Origin: Paragonimus skrjabini miyazakii
Taxonomy: Eukaryota > Platyhelminthes > Trematoda > Plagiorchiida > Troglotrematidae
Reading direction: 5' to 3'
DNA length: 64,000 bases
NCBI GenBank assembly: GCA_014338405.1
Contig: JTDE01021214.1
Location: 42,376-106,375, forward strand
This document shows positions 36,286-49,500 of this stretch, piece after piece. The notes beneath the pieces are model-generated. The model was not told where the DNA came from, did no database searches, and worked only from the letters and a program-made list of their open reading frames with translations. Numbering within the stretch: position 1 is the first letter of the stretch; each line of letters opens with the position of its first letter. The position numbers and the translations under genes were made by a program.

Positions 36286-37483
36286 CGTAGGTGGCGGAAT
36301 GCGCTTTACACTGATGATGACGGTGTTGGGACGTTCTCAGCTAACAACCAGATCGCAACTATTTCAACAAGCCAAATGGCTATGCGTTCACCTTTGGCAG
36401 CCCTGATTGCTGCTTAAGATGAGGAATTGTCATGGAGAGTTAATCACACTCTAACGACAGTAAAACGAAAAGAAATCCGCTAAATCGTTTTGTTGATAGC
36501 GGAAAACGCGAATTTCCAAAACACCCGTTGATCTTTAGAAACTATGTGGGTTGCTCTCAGTTACACGGGGGCTACAATTGTGATCTCAAATGTTACCTCC
36601 TGCAACGACAGCCGCAGTTACGAACCGATCAAAACAATGAAACATCGCCTTCGCCGCAGTGAAAGTCATACTTCCTAACTATATTCGATCGTAAAAAATT
36701 GAAAGATTGAACACTCGTTTAACCTGTCAAATGCGCATATCTTCAGTTGCGCTGACTCACGGGTGTAACCAGCAGATCAAATAAAAGTGAGTTTAAATTT
36801 TAGTTTAGCTACCTAAGCATACACTTTGGCTAGAACCCCGGGTTGTATCCTAGACTTTCAGGGTCATTATTGATGGTGGCACACTATTGGCTGACGCGAA
36901 GACCTGGCAATTAAACAACCTTAGTAAACAACTATCGTCATACACGACAAAATATTTGTTGTAAAAGAGCATGAGGTATCGTCAGCCCCACGTTTTTCAT
37001 TCTACTTCACAAACAACTCAGCCGCACAGAGACAGCTTGCTTCACTACGCCCGAACAGTCGCCGCCTCATCTAACGTCCTCAGCCGCCGGCTCATTGGGT
37101 CGAGAATGAAGACCAGCCCACCAGATGAACTTGATCTAATGTGGCTAATCCTTTCGTGATAAAAAATAACCCCGACTTCAAGACAACACAATCAGCACCA
37201 AGGTGCCCACTCGTCGCGAACTAATAACCGTGTTGCCCGTAAGGGTAAGACGACATACGCACCAAAGCGCAAGTAGCTTCCAAGCGATATCCGCGGTTAG
37301 ATGACTTCAGATCGATGAAAGCAATAAAAAAACAGTCTGGATTAATTAATGATATAAACAACAAGGCTTGTCATACTACTGAAGACCGTACAAATATCAC
37401 TGTTTATACTCAACATAGCACTAGGGCCTTTTTAAGATGTGTAAGCTCATTCGCCTCAGTTCAGTTGGGCAGAACGATCATAA

Positions 37484-37564
37484 TCAAGATCTTATTGGAA
37501 CTGACTTCGATGTCGACCATCTCATTCCAGAGTCCCATCCGAGAGACAAGGGGGCATCTTGCGC
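37484..37564 (-). CDS. Possible terminal exon of the claudin-like gene
   Basis: A strong acceptor (TAGCTTTCACAATTTCAG) opens a 26-codon phase 0 frame, AQDAPLSLGWDSGMRWSTSK then SVPIRS, closed by TGA at 37484-37486. No AATAAA follows closely. No PDZ-binding type C terminus is present, unlike vertebrate TARPs. Confidence 0.35.
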   Translation of the reverse strand, partial: AQDAPLSLGWDSGMRWSTSKSVPIRS

Positions 37565-40500
37565 CTGAAATTGTGAAAGCTACACTGAGGTATAATAGAT
37601 AACAGAAGTTGCCAACGGTGAGTGTCGAACAGGGCAGGGTAGAGATACAAGTAAGTTTGAAGTGATGGATGACTAGGTCGAAGAGGCGATTAGGCTGACA
37701 ATCGGTGGAATGTCTCGAGGCAGCTGTGAAATACAGCCAAAGCCTGTATTGGTGGATCGCGGACAACACGAGAGATCAAACGAGTCGCCACTGAGCGAAG
37801 TCGACCTAACAGACAAAAATCTGACAGAAAACGCCAGTCAAGCGAACAAAACACAAAGTGTACTGGATGCCTAAAGAAATCGCTGCGCTCTGGTTCATAA
37901 ATGCGAAAATGGCGCGGGAACGTGCCAATTAGGTAATAAAAATCGTGCTTTATTGAAAGACGAATTTACACTATGTTCGCGCAAAAATAGATCAAACTTA
38001 GGGGTTTGACACATTTGTGAGAGTACAAATAAATTGAAAGCAGTAATTTGCACTAACTGAGGACCTACCAATTCATCCACCTCCTCGATAGAAGCCGTAG
38101 AAATAACATGTTTCGACAGATTCTTCGGATTAATCCCCTTTGGACCACGGCCTTTGCGCATCGGACGAGCAACTTGTATCGACTGATTCGAAAGGAATGA
38201 ACGAGGATTTGTGACAAGCATATTCTGTGTAGCCGAATGGTGAGTCCCTAGGTTGAGGAACAACGAATGACCTTCACGTGAACGACAGCAATGAAATAAG
38301 CCAGCCAGTCCGGTAAAGAGGCGGATATGAGCAAGAGACGTTAGTGTCACTAGACCGTGATGGCTCCGTGGTTCGTTATTCAATTTTCCTTAAAAACCGG
38401 TATTTTCCTACCAACCTCCAGCCAAGTGATGGAATGGCACAAAAAGCGCGTGTCAGAACCAGTGAGTATAATTACAAGACGACATTATGGACGACGCTGT
38501 TGAGTTTACCACTTTTAATAAGGTCTCCTGATTCAAATGGGAAGTCAGTCACAGACGTAATTGTACGAATGCATCCATCGTCAGAGAGGGATAATACGCG
38601 GATATTTTCCGACAAAATACATCCAACAGACAAAAGTGTACGACCAATTCATTTTTCAAAACGACCTTTATTAGCAAACTGAAGTCAACCGAGTTTCACA
38701 ACAAAACAAATAAATTCTGCTAGAGAACTGTTGCCCGAAGTTGGTCTCAATAGTCTCAGTAGAACATTAGTTATGCACAACAGCAGTAGACAAAATTGTA
38801 GTCACTCAAGTTTGTTCTGATGCTTTCAAACTGATGCGTCCCGTTAGATGCCCTTATAACCGAGTATGCATCCTCCTCAGCCAACAGTGCAGTTGGCTAA
38901 ACCTCATGCGACTAGCATTTCATTTTCAATTTGCCCTGTCTACGACATCTCACAAATGAGGAAACCGAACGGTCTGGAAAGTGGGAAAATATCAATAGAA
39001 ACAGTTAGGCACCTATCAACGGGTAACCATGACCCCGTGATGTACGACGTATGAAGTGAGACGCCACCTTGGTGCAGAATTGCAATCCTTTGCCAATTTG
39101 GTAAGAGTAAGCGTCTTGGTCATCGTCTCATGTGAACAGTTCTCTTAACCTAGGGGCTGAAAACAGACCCAGCCTATCATTGGCTGAAGGGCACTTCTTC
39201 CCTTCGAAAATTATGTCAACAGTATATACGTGCGTCGGACTCATTTATAAATTCTTCTAAACGTTTGCTGAAGCAAACCAAATGCTGTGTAGAATTCCCA
39301 TAAATATGAATTTTGGCCCATAATAAGGAATACTGCGTCCACGTCTGAGTTAGTAAAAAAAGCCTCCTTTATTTTCAAGCACAGTAGAGTTGTTTCACTT
39401 CTGTCGCACAAGTATTGCTAGAGAGAGTATAACAAAGTAACGGACAAGACTTGTTTTATATGTTTGATCATCAGGCTAACTACAACATAATAAATATGGA
39501 AACCGTAACTAGGGTGAGTCAGATAAACCGTCAGCAGAGGTTTTGAATGGCGTGTTTGTTATCACTACACGATCTAAAATGTCGCACCTAATAAAACAGG
39601 AGATAATTGATACGATCACGTTCGAACGCAACTGTTCTAATGGAGTAAAAATCTCCAGACTATACGGTCTGCCCAGCGTGCACAAAGTAGGCTTGTCTTT
39701 GAAATCCATTTTTGATATGTGCAACTCGCTTCATCATGCTCTGGCCAAATGGCATGCCGATCTGCTCGAACCCATCACGTTGGATCTAGTAAAACATAAT
39801 CTCCGCGACACATTTCATTTTATCCAAGATCTGCACCTAAACAATCAAAATTTTCTAATTCGATATTGCTTCACTATCTACGGACGTACCTCTACAAAAG
39901 ACTATGAACTACCTATGTCGAACGCAACAAGCATGTGGGCATCCCAAAAGATGAACTGAGAGAACTGTTGGTACTTTGTACTAGTAAAGTTCAGTTTCTG
40001 TACAGTAATGCAATCTACCGACAGATAGATGGAGTGGCAATGGGCTTGCCTCTAGGTCTCCTGTTAGCTGACGTTCTCATGAAAAAACTGAAACTAACCA
40101 ACTGAGTGCGATCACGGAACAGTTTACACCTTTTAAACGCTATGCCGATGATATTTTTTGCATCGCCAGTAAGAATCCTGACATGGACAGAGTTGTTAGC
40201 TTTTAACTCAGCCCACACCAGTACTAAATTCACCCAAGAGTCAGACAACAATGGTCGAATAAATTTTCTGGGTGTTGGCATAGTAAGAAGAGAAGATGGT
40301 TCAATCCAACGAAATGTGTATGNNNNNNNNNNNNNNNNNNNNNNNNNNNNNNNNNNNNNNNNNNNNNNNNNNNNNNNNNNNNNNNNNNNNNNNNNNNNNN
40401 NNNNNNNNNNNNNNNNNNNNNNGCATAGATGTTGCCGTTGTTTGGCCGAGTTGTTTGTGAAGTGAATGCACATAATGACGCGGGTTGGTGAAATCCGTGA

Positions 40501-43500
40501 GAAAGCTGTCGTGTTGATGACGCCCTACTTTTACCTACAGCTCGGTTGTTTCTTTGCAAGGTGTAGGCGCCCTGATGTTGTATGTTTGAATATAGACGTA
40601 GCTATTTTTGGTGGTTAGGTCCCGCTCCGCCCCTTCTTTTTTCTTCTCCCTTCCTATATAGGGTTTGTCTTTTTCTTCTTTGTGGTTGTGTGCCAGTTAA
40701 GCATCAGTGTGAACCCCTGATGTATTGCTGTCTATGATGATGATGATGATGATGAAATCGCAACGACATTACGAATGACTACCTATACAAGCGGAACGGT
40801 GACCTTAAGTCATCAATTTTGCAGTGAAACACCAACCATTTTGCTGCATCTCATTTGTAATAAATATTCACTGAGCTAGTTGACATTCTCTCAGATTACC
40901 GATTCTCAAGACCTGAGTACTGATAGTGGTAATCTAACTATCATGAGGTTAGGGAAATCACTACACCGTCCAGATAGACAAAACTATTCAATAGCTCTGC
41001 AACGCGATCATCAAAAGACAAGCACAAGCATAAGTCTTCGTCAACCCAGTAACGGCAGTCTGCATCCCCAAGGTGCGGATTAACAAACAGTCAATCTATT
41101 CAAAGGGAATTTAAACAGCACGTGCGTATTCAATTTCATCTGCACGATCAAATTCAGGAACAAAATGAGATCGATTTTACAGTTATACCGTGTGATGGTG
41201 AAAGAGGCGTGTCACTTACTGCGTCTGCGGTCCACATGGAACTTTCACTGGATTGCAACTTGGACTGCCGACCGGAAACCAGAACGTGTTCTGATTCTCC
41301 TTGTGGTGTCCCCGTGCCCACGCCCAGCAGCTGCGGACCAGACGTTTGGTGCAACCGATTGTGACTTTTATGAGCCGGAAAACTGTGGTGAGATCGACTG
41401 GACGAATTGAAAGATTTTGCATTCACATCTTGGGTATGGATAGAAGACTGTTCACCCACTGTACTTGGACTACGGACGGGCAGCATCAGCGGCGGTTGCT
41501 CATAAGAAAGAAGCTGATTAAATAAGGAGTAAGTGAAAAAACAATCCGGTTAGAAACAGTCAAGTCAGAATATGTGAGGAAACTCAGGACCTCAACTAGG
41601 TTCGAACTACGGACGGCAGATGTATGCCCGTTGGTACAGCTTATCCATCGGTTGATATGCAGAGCAATGACCAGAAATGGTTTATTTCTGTTGGATTTTC
41701 GGTCTCCTGGCGTTGCCCTGTGGCTTCGTTTCCGCTGGTTTAAATCCGGTTGGAGCTGGGAAATGTCTAAAATTTCACTAAACACGAGCAGCTATTCAAC
41801 AATGGAATTGTCAGACCGATTGTAACATAAGTGTAGAAATCGGTCAACAGAGATTGCGGACTCATCTTTTGATAACAGTTACTCAGTCACTGTTCCAAAT
41901 TGTAACACTGTTCGACTATCGACCAGGCGCGAACTCCTCCCCTGACCCACAATCAAGCGACCATAAGATTTGAAACAACGGTTGCGCAACTGTCGTCAAA
42001 CAGGCCGTCCGAAATCTCTACTGATTGATTTTCTCACATATCGTGAGTACTGTTTTCATGTTTACTGTGTTGCATTAAGCCCGATGATGAAAAAACAGGA
42101 AGCAAGCCATGTTCGCCACTCGTTCTCACGACTTCGATCGGTTCGGACGAGCTGAGAAGCAGAATCACACGGTGTAAACCCGGAAACTAAGAACGTATCG
42201 ATAGATTCAACTATAATCGTGGAGCAGGCCAATCAGTAAGTTTGATTATAATATACCACGTGAATGAGAAATTACAACCACGCTGTCATGCAATTTGCAG
42301 GCATTGAAACCTCAGAATTAGAGAGTGGTTAGCTAACAGAAGCAGCAGCAGATAGCCTAACAAACCGTCCAACAAACATTAGATAGCAGAGAAACATGAC
42401 TACCAAGGAGATGGACTTAAACAGAAGAAATCGACATAAAATGTGATACAGCTACTCCTCACCGAGACTGTGTCGGGCGAACGAGGATCATAACAGCTCA
42501 GTTTGCCAGCAGGAGTGAACGAATCTGAGATGGATGAAGTGATGTGTGAATGGTGAGTTTGAGCAGAACGGAGGCCACCAGGCATAATCATCCCTTGGGT
42601 AGGAGTAGACGGATTAACAGAGATTAGAGGTTCTCGAAATGTCAGAACTGGTCGAAGAACATGATCGCTGGTAGCCGATTGGGTTCGGTTGTCAACAGAT
42701 CCTATTGATCTTGATCTGTACGACTGTGATCTACTAGCCGATGTTGACAGGTGCATATCGGTTTGATGGTAGCGACAGGTCCAGTCGTTAACGGTGGGCC
42801 AGTCCCATGCACAGATTGAAAGTAATCCACCAGTCGATCTGATAAAAGCAAGCGAGCAGAAAAAAGCAACAGAACCAGTATACGGGAAATTTTAAACACC
42901 GTGCTTCACACTCGCCAGGTTGTAAATGCAGATGCGTCAAAAGTCCTTACCGTTTGGGGTAAACAAACCATCCAAGAATAACGACAGTCAGAAAGTTGCT
43001 TGGAAAGGACATGGCAGCTAGACCATACGACCAAGAGAGGCTACACTGATCCAAAGCCTGTAACCAATCTCGCTCCTCGGGTGGCTTTCGCTTGGCCTCT
43101 GAATCCACTCCCACGCCCATGGTAATGAGTTCAACCAATAGGAATAAACCTGGAAATATAAATAGGACATGTGGACAAGAATGGGGAAATGTAACCACCA
43201 ATAAATACAACCTGAGCAAACGTACCTTCAGCAACAACTTGACTACCGACTTGAACATTTTGTCCGTATGATGAGTGAGTTTTTCACGTGAAACTGTTAT
43301 ATATATATATGCATGCAATTGTATATTCGGCTTTTCATGGGAAGGCTGAGGTTATGCCGACGCCACAGATAGCTTAATTTGTCAAACGCCATAGGAGCAT
43401 TTGCTATGCGATTTCATCAGACATTCCATCAGCGATGATACAGCCTCCAAGATACATAAACCTCTCGACTACTACCAACTGCTCACCGCCAATAGTAACA

Positions 43501-46500
43501 GCATGCGCAGAATCCTACCAACTTTGCATTTGGTAGGTGTAAAGACCATACTAAACTGACGAACTGAAAACTCTAATCTGTCTAGGTCGTTCGGAACTTC
43601 CTGTGAACCCTCAAAAATTAAGATGTAGTCTGCATACTGTGTCTCGGAGTCGAGTGCCCGGCAGTGACTCCGCATCACCATACCCGCAGTCTGTAAGGGC
43701 ACGCTTCAGGATTTCGTCTACTGCGAAGTTGAATAAGAAGGAGGAGACTGGACAACTTTGTCACACCCCGCTTGAGATGCTGACGGTCGACGATACGCTG
43801 CCATAAATCCTAACCCTGCTAGAAGTCTGACAGCAAATTGATTTCAGAATGTTCACACATTAATTAGACACACCCCTCCTCGATAGATAGCCCCAGAGTA
43901 TAGCTCTGCCAATCGGATCAGAAGTCCCTCTTATGTCCAAGAAGGTAACTGTTGACTTTCTACATGAATGACAGAGTTCGATTATCTGGCGAAATGTGAA
44001 GACGTGGCCAATGCAGCCACGGCTAGGACGAAATCCAACCTGTTCCTCGTGGATATGTTCTTCGCGCGTTTCGATTAGCCTACGAAGTACAATGGCTGCG
44101 AGCAACTTCGAAGCAATATCGATCAGACTAAACCCTGTATGATATACACACGAAATGCGTGAGCCCTCTTTGAAAATGGGAACGATTTTACCCAAACCTT
44201 AATCATTTGGAACAGCTTCACTGATCCGGAGTTCTGAAGCACATCCGTCAGTAAGTTAACTAAGGTTGCACCTGCCTCTCCAAAAAAGGCAGAAGAAATT
44301 TTGTTAGGGCCGGGTGCCGGGTGAAGTTCCAGAAACTTGAGCTCGAGACTTCTGCTTCCGAGGGCGGAGAAAAGTCAACAAACCAATGAGCACAGGTAGA
44401 ACCCAGAGGCGTAGTCAATGGCTCAGGTAGCCCATTGAAGTGCTGTGGGAAGTACTCAGCCCATTGTCCTAAGCGTCGTCACATGTTATGCACAGGTTCA
44501 TCACTGGTTTTGTAGATTACCTCGCTTACACCTAACTTCCTGCTACAATCCGCTGGACTAAGATGAAAAAGCCTCCGAAAGTTCCCGGTGGCTACGACTT
44601 GTTCCGTCTAGATAGCGCGTTATGTCCAGCTGGCATCGTGATCCTCTTACAGCTGCTTCCGGAGCTCCAGGCGAGTAGCCTTGCAGGTCATATTATACTC
44701 ACTGCTGGACTGAATACCCGGCGAGCATCCAGAAGTTCTAGTGATCGCAAAGAGACCCAGCGGTTGGCAACCGAACGAGTAGTACTCCACGAAGCAGTAC
44801 TGCACTCATGCGAAACATGCCGTATATTTGCCCCATGTCTGGTGGATATGGGCCTGGACTAGAGGCAATCGCACACCGGTAAGCATAAAGCGCCTGTATC
44901 TCTTCTGGTTTACATAGGTCAAATTGTGTTGACGACTAATTGGTTTCCCATCAAGGTGCAAAGCGAACCTGGTACATAACACTGCTTGGCGACCAAGCGA
45001 TCAATGCTCACGGGTTACACAACTTTGATAGCTTCGTGAAGAAAGTTGAGAGGGGCTATCTATCCGGATGGTGAATTTGTGGCTAACAACAGCGCTGGCT
45101 GGAGACATTAACTGACATGTCACTGGCTAACTCACGTCAGAAAAACTTACCACCCTTTTCCTGGTCCAAGGCGACCGTCTTTCAGTGAACCTATCAGTGA
45201 GGCAGATGGCACACACATTTATAATAAGTCAAGATGATTAGAACGTTGGGTGGAACAATTTCAGAGTCAATTTAGCTAGCCTCCTGCTTCTACTATGTTG
45301 CACCCACAAACTTGTAGTGTAGCATTCTGGTCGGTGGATTTAGCACTACCAACTGAGACTCAGGTGCGCAATCGTATTTCGGTTCTCAAACGTAATAAGA
45401 TTGCTAATCCAGATGATCTCGTGGCAGTGCTTTTTGAAGAAGGTGGAGAGGTGTTAGCTGACGCCTTGACTCAGCTGTTTCAACTTGTGTGGATGACGGA
45501 GACCATCCCTTCGTGCTGGAGTCACTCGATAATAGTTCTCATATTCAAGAAAGTTATCAGGGGATCTTGCGAAAACCATAGGGGGATTGATTTGACCCCA
45601 ATCATTATTAGGGTTCTGGCATCCACTATACTTTGTCGACTCACCGCAGTTCGCCAGTTAAACATTAAAGAACAAACAGGGTTTCGCCCTGAGCGAGGAA
45701 GTAACGATCAACTTCCTCACCAAATTCTGGAGCAGCACCATGTATACCGCCGGACAATTGCTGTATTTCTCGACCACAAAGGTGCGTTTAATTCGGTGGA
45801 TCGGTCTACTCCTTTAGAGTCGCTTAAACGCAAGGGTGTATCGACCAAATATGTGAACATATTGTCGGCGCTTTATTTCCATACTTCGTCATAGACGAAA
45901 TAATGGAGGACTGCCTGCGGTACTCACAAGATGCCGGTGTGGACCTCCTACCTGGTGGAAGGCTGACTGATCTTGATTATGCTGACGATATGATGTTGCG
46001 GTTTAACAATTTTCAAACGGCACAAGCAACGCTAAACGCAATTTCACGTTCTGCTATGTACTTCGGAATGCGCTTTGCAGCATCGAAGTGCAGTGCTTTC
46101 GCATGATTGCTCTGATTACATAGATTTAATGTTAGATAATAAAGTCATGCAGGTTGATGACCGGTTTGTATACCTGGGAATCTGCATCAGCGGCGGCGGC
46201 GGAAGTGTAGGGAATGAAATAGAGGCTTGTATTTCCAAGGCTAGGGCGACATTCGCCAGTCTAGAACACCTCTGGTGACAGAGAGGTATCTCTCTGATGC
46301 TTGAAAGTCGCGTACACAAGACGACAGTGATGGTTGTACTAGTTTACGCCAGGGAAACATGACCGCTCATGGTAGAAGACGTGAACCGTCTTCAGGTATT
46401 TGATCACCAATGTCTGTCACATCCAGTACTGCCGATGTTGCGGCCGACTGGCGTAAGAAGCAAGGTGGACAGATGACAATCTGGCTTAAAGAAATGAAAT

Positions 46501-49500
46501 CGTTCACTAAGGGATTGATCACTGTAGATCAGGTTCGCCTTCCGGGCTGACGATCACCCGACTCACAGAGTCGGTGGCTGGAGACGTTATGTGAGATGCC
46601 GGTTAACCGAACTCAGTGGCATAGATGTTGCCGTTGTTTGGCCGAGTTGTTTGTGAAGTGAATGCACATAATGACGCGGGTTGGTGAAATCCGTGAGAAA
46701 GCTGTCGTGTTGATGACGCCCTACTTTTACCTACAGCTCGGTTGTTTCTTTGCAAGGTGTAGGCGCCCTGATGTTGTATGTTTGAATACAGACGTAGCTA
46801 TTTTTGGTGGTTAGGTCCCGCTCCGCCCCTTCTTTTTTCTTCTCCCTTCCTATATAGGGTTTGTCTTTTTCTTCTTTGTGGTTGTGTGCCAGTTAAGCAT
46901 CAATGTGAACCCCTGATGTATTGCTGTCTACGATTATGATTGCTCTTCCCGCATTTCTTTCTTATGACTCTACTTGCTTAATAAACTGGTACTTCGTAGA
47001 TTGTTGTTAGAAGCAACGGCAGTCCGAGCCACAGTACCCATAGGGTAAGCTTGTTAGCTGAAAATATGCTAGTGATGATTATATAAAGTGCATGCTTTGT
47101 AACCACTAGACAGGTAAGCGTCACATTAAATGTACTGCGTTCACTCAGACTGGCTACCTTTCTACAGTGTGCAGTGATAGGGTGACCGCCTACACAGTGG
47201 GTAAAGTAACTTGCGTTTCGGCAACCATCGTGCATATGATCTCCACCGCATGAGGATAATTCACCTGATTAAACGCTACAAATTAGCCAACCATGTTTTG
47301 TCCAAATAAACTTCCCAATGTACTACAAGTCCTACATGGTCAGTAAGTGCATGCAGCATGGGTCGCTAATCAATGTTTCGCTTTAAAATTGTCAAAATTC
47401 TCATTACACCTTGAAATGCGAACTAACTGTATGTCTGGGTCACTGATACCATACTCACAGTAATCAGAAACATAAACGTTCGAAATGGTAAATAAATGCC
47501 AAAATAATGTTTACGCGAACCCTAACTTAAACATCTTTAAATGATTGATTGCAACTGAAACGTTTAATCCCTTTGAGGCACTACTACACTGAAAGGGCCA
47601 AAACAGGATATGCACTCATTTCGAACATCATTAACCGTAAGTCTGTGGCTAACACAGAAACAAAAGTAACAGCCCGAAAAGAATGGGAAATACATAGATC
47701 GCTCTGGATGGTAAGTGACGGTAACAGCTAAACTCACATCACATAAAGAATGACGGTGAGTTATTTTTCAGTACACAGAATAAGCTACTCAACAAGTAGT
47801 CAAAATACTTCAGAATTTCTCCCGTCAGCATTCATCAAGAGGTAAGGGGTTATGCAAAACTGGTGATCATCCGTGGAAGGTAAGTGCTTTGCGTTCATCG
47901 ATGAGGTTCCTTGTTCCTGCTGAATGCTAACCACTAGCAGATGTAGAGGCACCCTCATCAGTCTGTTGGGTGCATAGGATGCGCCACGCATTTGCAACCA
48001 GTCTGGTGAGTAGCAAAATCTTGAACCGCTAGCCAACAGGCTCGTCATGCACACTCGGCCGCACACGAAATTTACTTGAATCTAGCATAGTTGGCGATTG
48101 CACGCGTAAATGTAAATGCATGACACAGATGAGAGCTTGAGATGGTAATGGCATGTAGATACGTTTGCTCACAACCGTTAGATGAACATCGTTACTAGAA
48201 GCAACCTTGAGCGTTTAGACAGCGGGGTGGACACGAACAAACAACCACGCACCGTCTGTTCGCCATAACATAACTGAGAAAAGATGCCAACTGGCCACAA
48301 ATGGTTGTGGATAACGAAAGTCAATAAAAATTGGATGGTGGTAATTGTTCAGCGTTTAGGGCAGTTGCCAAATAAACAGGGCTCAGTCATATCTGTTCAC
48401 ATGAGCTATATTGAGCTCCACGCTACCGTACCGTCTTTCGTCCTCAATAAATAACCCACATGCCACCACCTCATGCAATAAAGTGTCAAACCCCGGTGGC
48501 GACAGGTGACACTGGGTGGATACACTAGACCGAACACAAGGACACCAAGTGTGCGTTCGTCGGCGTATAACTAACCTGTCGTTCAGCCGCAATCTATCTA
48601 CCCATCCTTGCACCGGGAAAGATGTGATACTATGGACAGTCATACCTTAGCAATCAGGTGAAAATTAGACATGCTTTCCGAAAGTGTTCAAGTTCTACCT
48701 CGTTACGCCACTTTGATACGGATTTAAACGCGGCTGATTGGACAACGCCACAAAGTCGAGTGAAGCGACGTGAAAACTAGTTGGTTTGCCTGCCGTTCGA
48801 ATGTGAAAATAAACTGAAAAATTAATATACGCAAGCACGCACGGAAATGTGTGTAATGATATGACCTTGATTGTTTATTCGAACGTTTGTAAAGTCTAGG
48901 ACGTTGGATTTCACTTCAAAATTAACTGATACCGGATGTCTAGTTTGCCCTGCGTATGTTGTAGTATAGCTGTCGCTCATGGCGTCACACAGGAACTACT
49001 GCATAATTCGATCACAGAAAAGGTCATCAATCGCCTCAATGTGCTAATACTCTGTGTTCGACTTCACACATATCCGTGATTCGTGACTGAGTATACTGTG
49101 CACTAAATAGGCCACATCAACACAAAAGGCAATTCATATAAGAGAATCACAATAATATTTTTTTACTGCACTTGGGTAAACCACATGAAACTCACACGTC
49201 AAGCTGCACGTTACCATCACAAACAAAACGGCGCGAGGGCCCCGGGGCGAAATGACATTGAACGCCTGTGTCACAAGTACAACTTCCGCCAGGATAAATG
49301 TGAGAAGACTAAACGTGTGAAATACTTGGCAAACCACAAACCAAGCTATGAAATAGGTTAACAGTAAGGGAATGCAACCTACTTCGAAAAATAATCGACC
49401 ATAGAGGCTTAACCTGTGGATCGTATAAGTAGAAACAGCCAGTGTACATTAAATTCCCGATAGAATCCGGCATGAACTCTTTGAAACATACTTCCCAAAG

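Larger units (their letters stand above)
43150..49195 (-). other. Intron 2 of the claudin-like gene, filled with retroelements
   Basis: Over 6 kb between exons 2 and 3. It contains a family-2 RTE LINE (43400-44870, minus) and RTE copy C (45130-46942, plus). The part 46943-49195 has no recognisable feature. Confidence 0.6.

Noticed and set aside
37895..38383. Minus-strand open frame of 162 codons taken as one single-exon gene
   Set aside because: A clean acceptor at 38225 and donor at 38068 mark a 52-codon exon inside it. The outer parts look non-coding.
38344..38682. Plus-strand frame of 112 codons
   Set aside because: No motif, no splice partners, and it overlaps a better supported minus-strand exon region.
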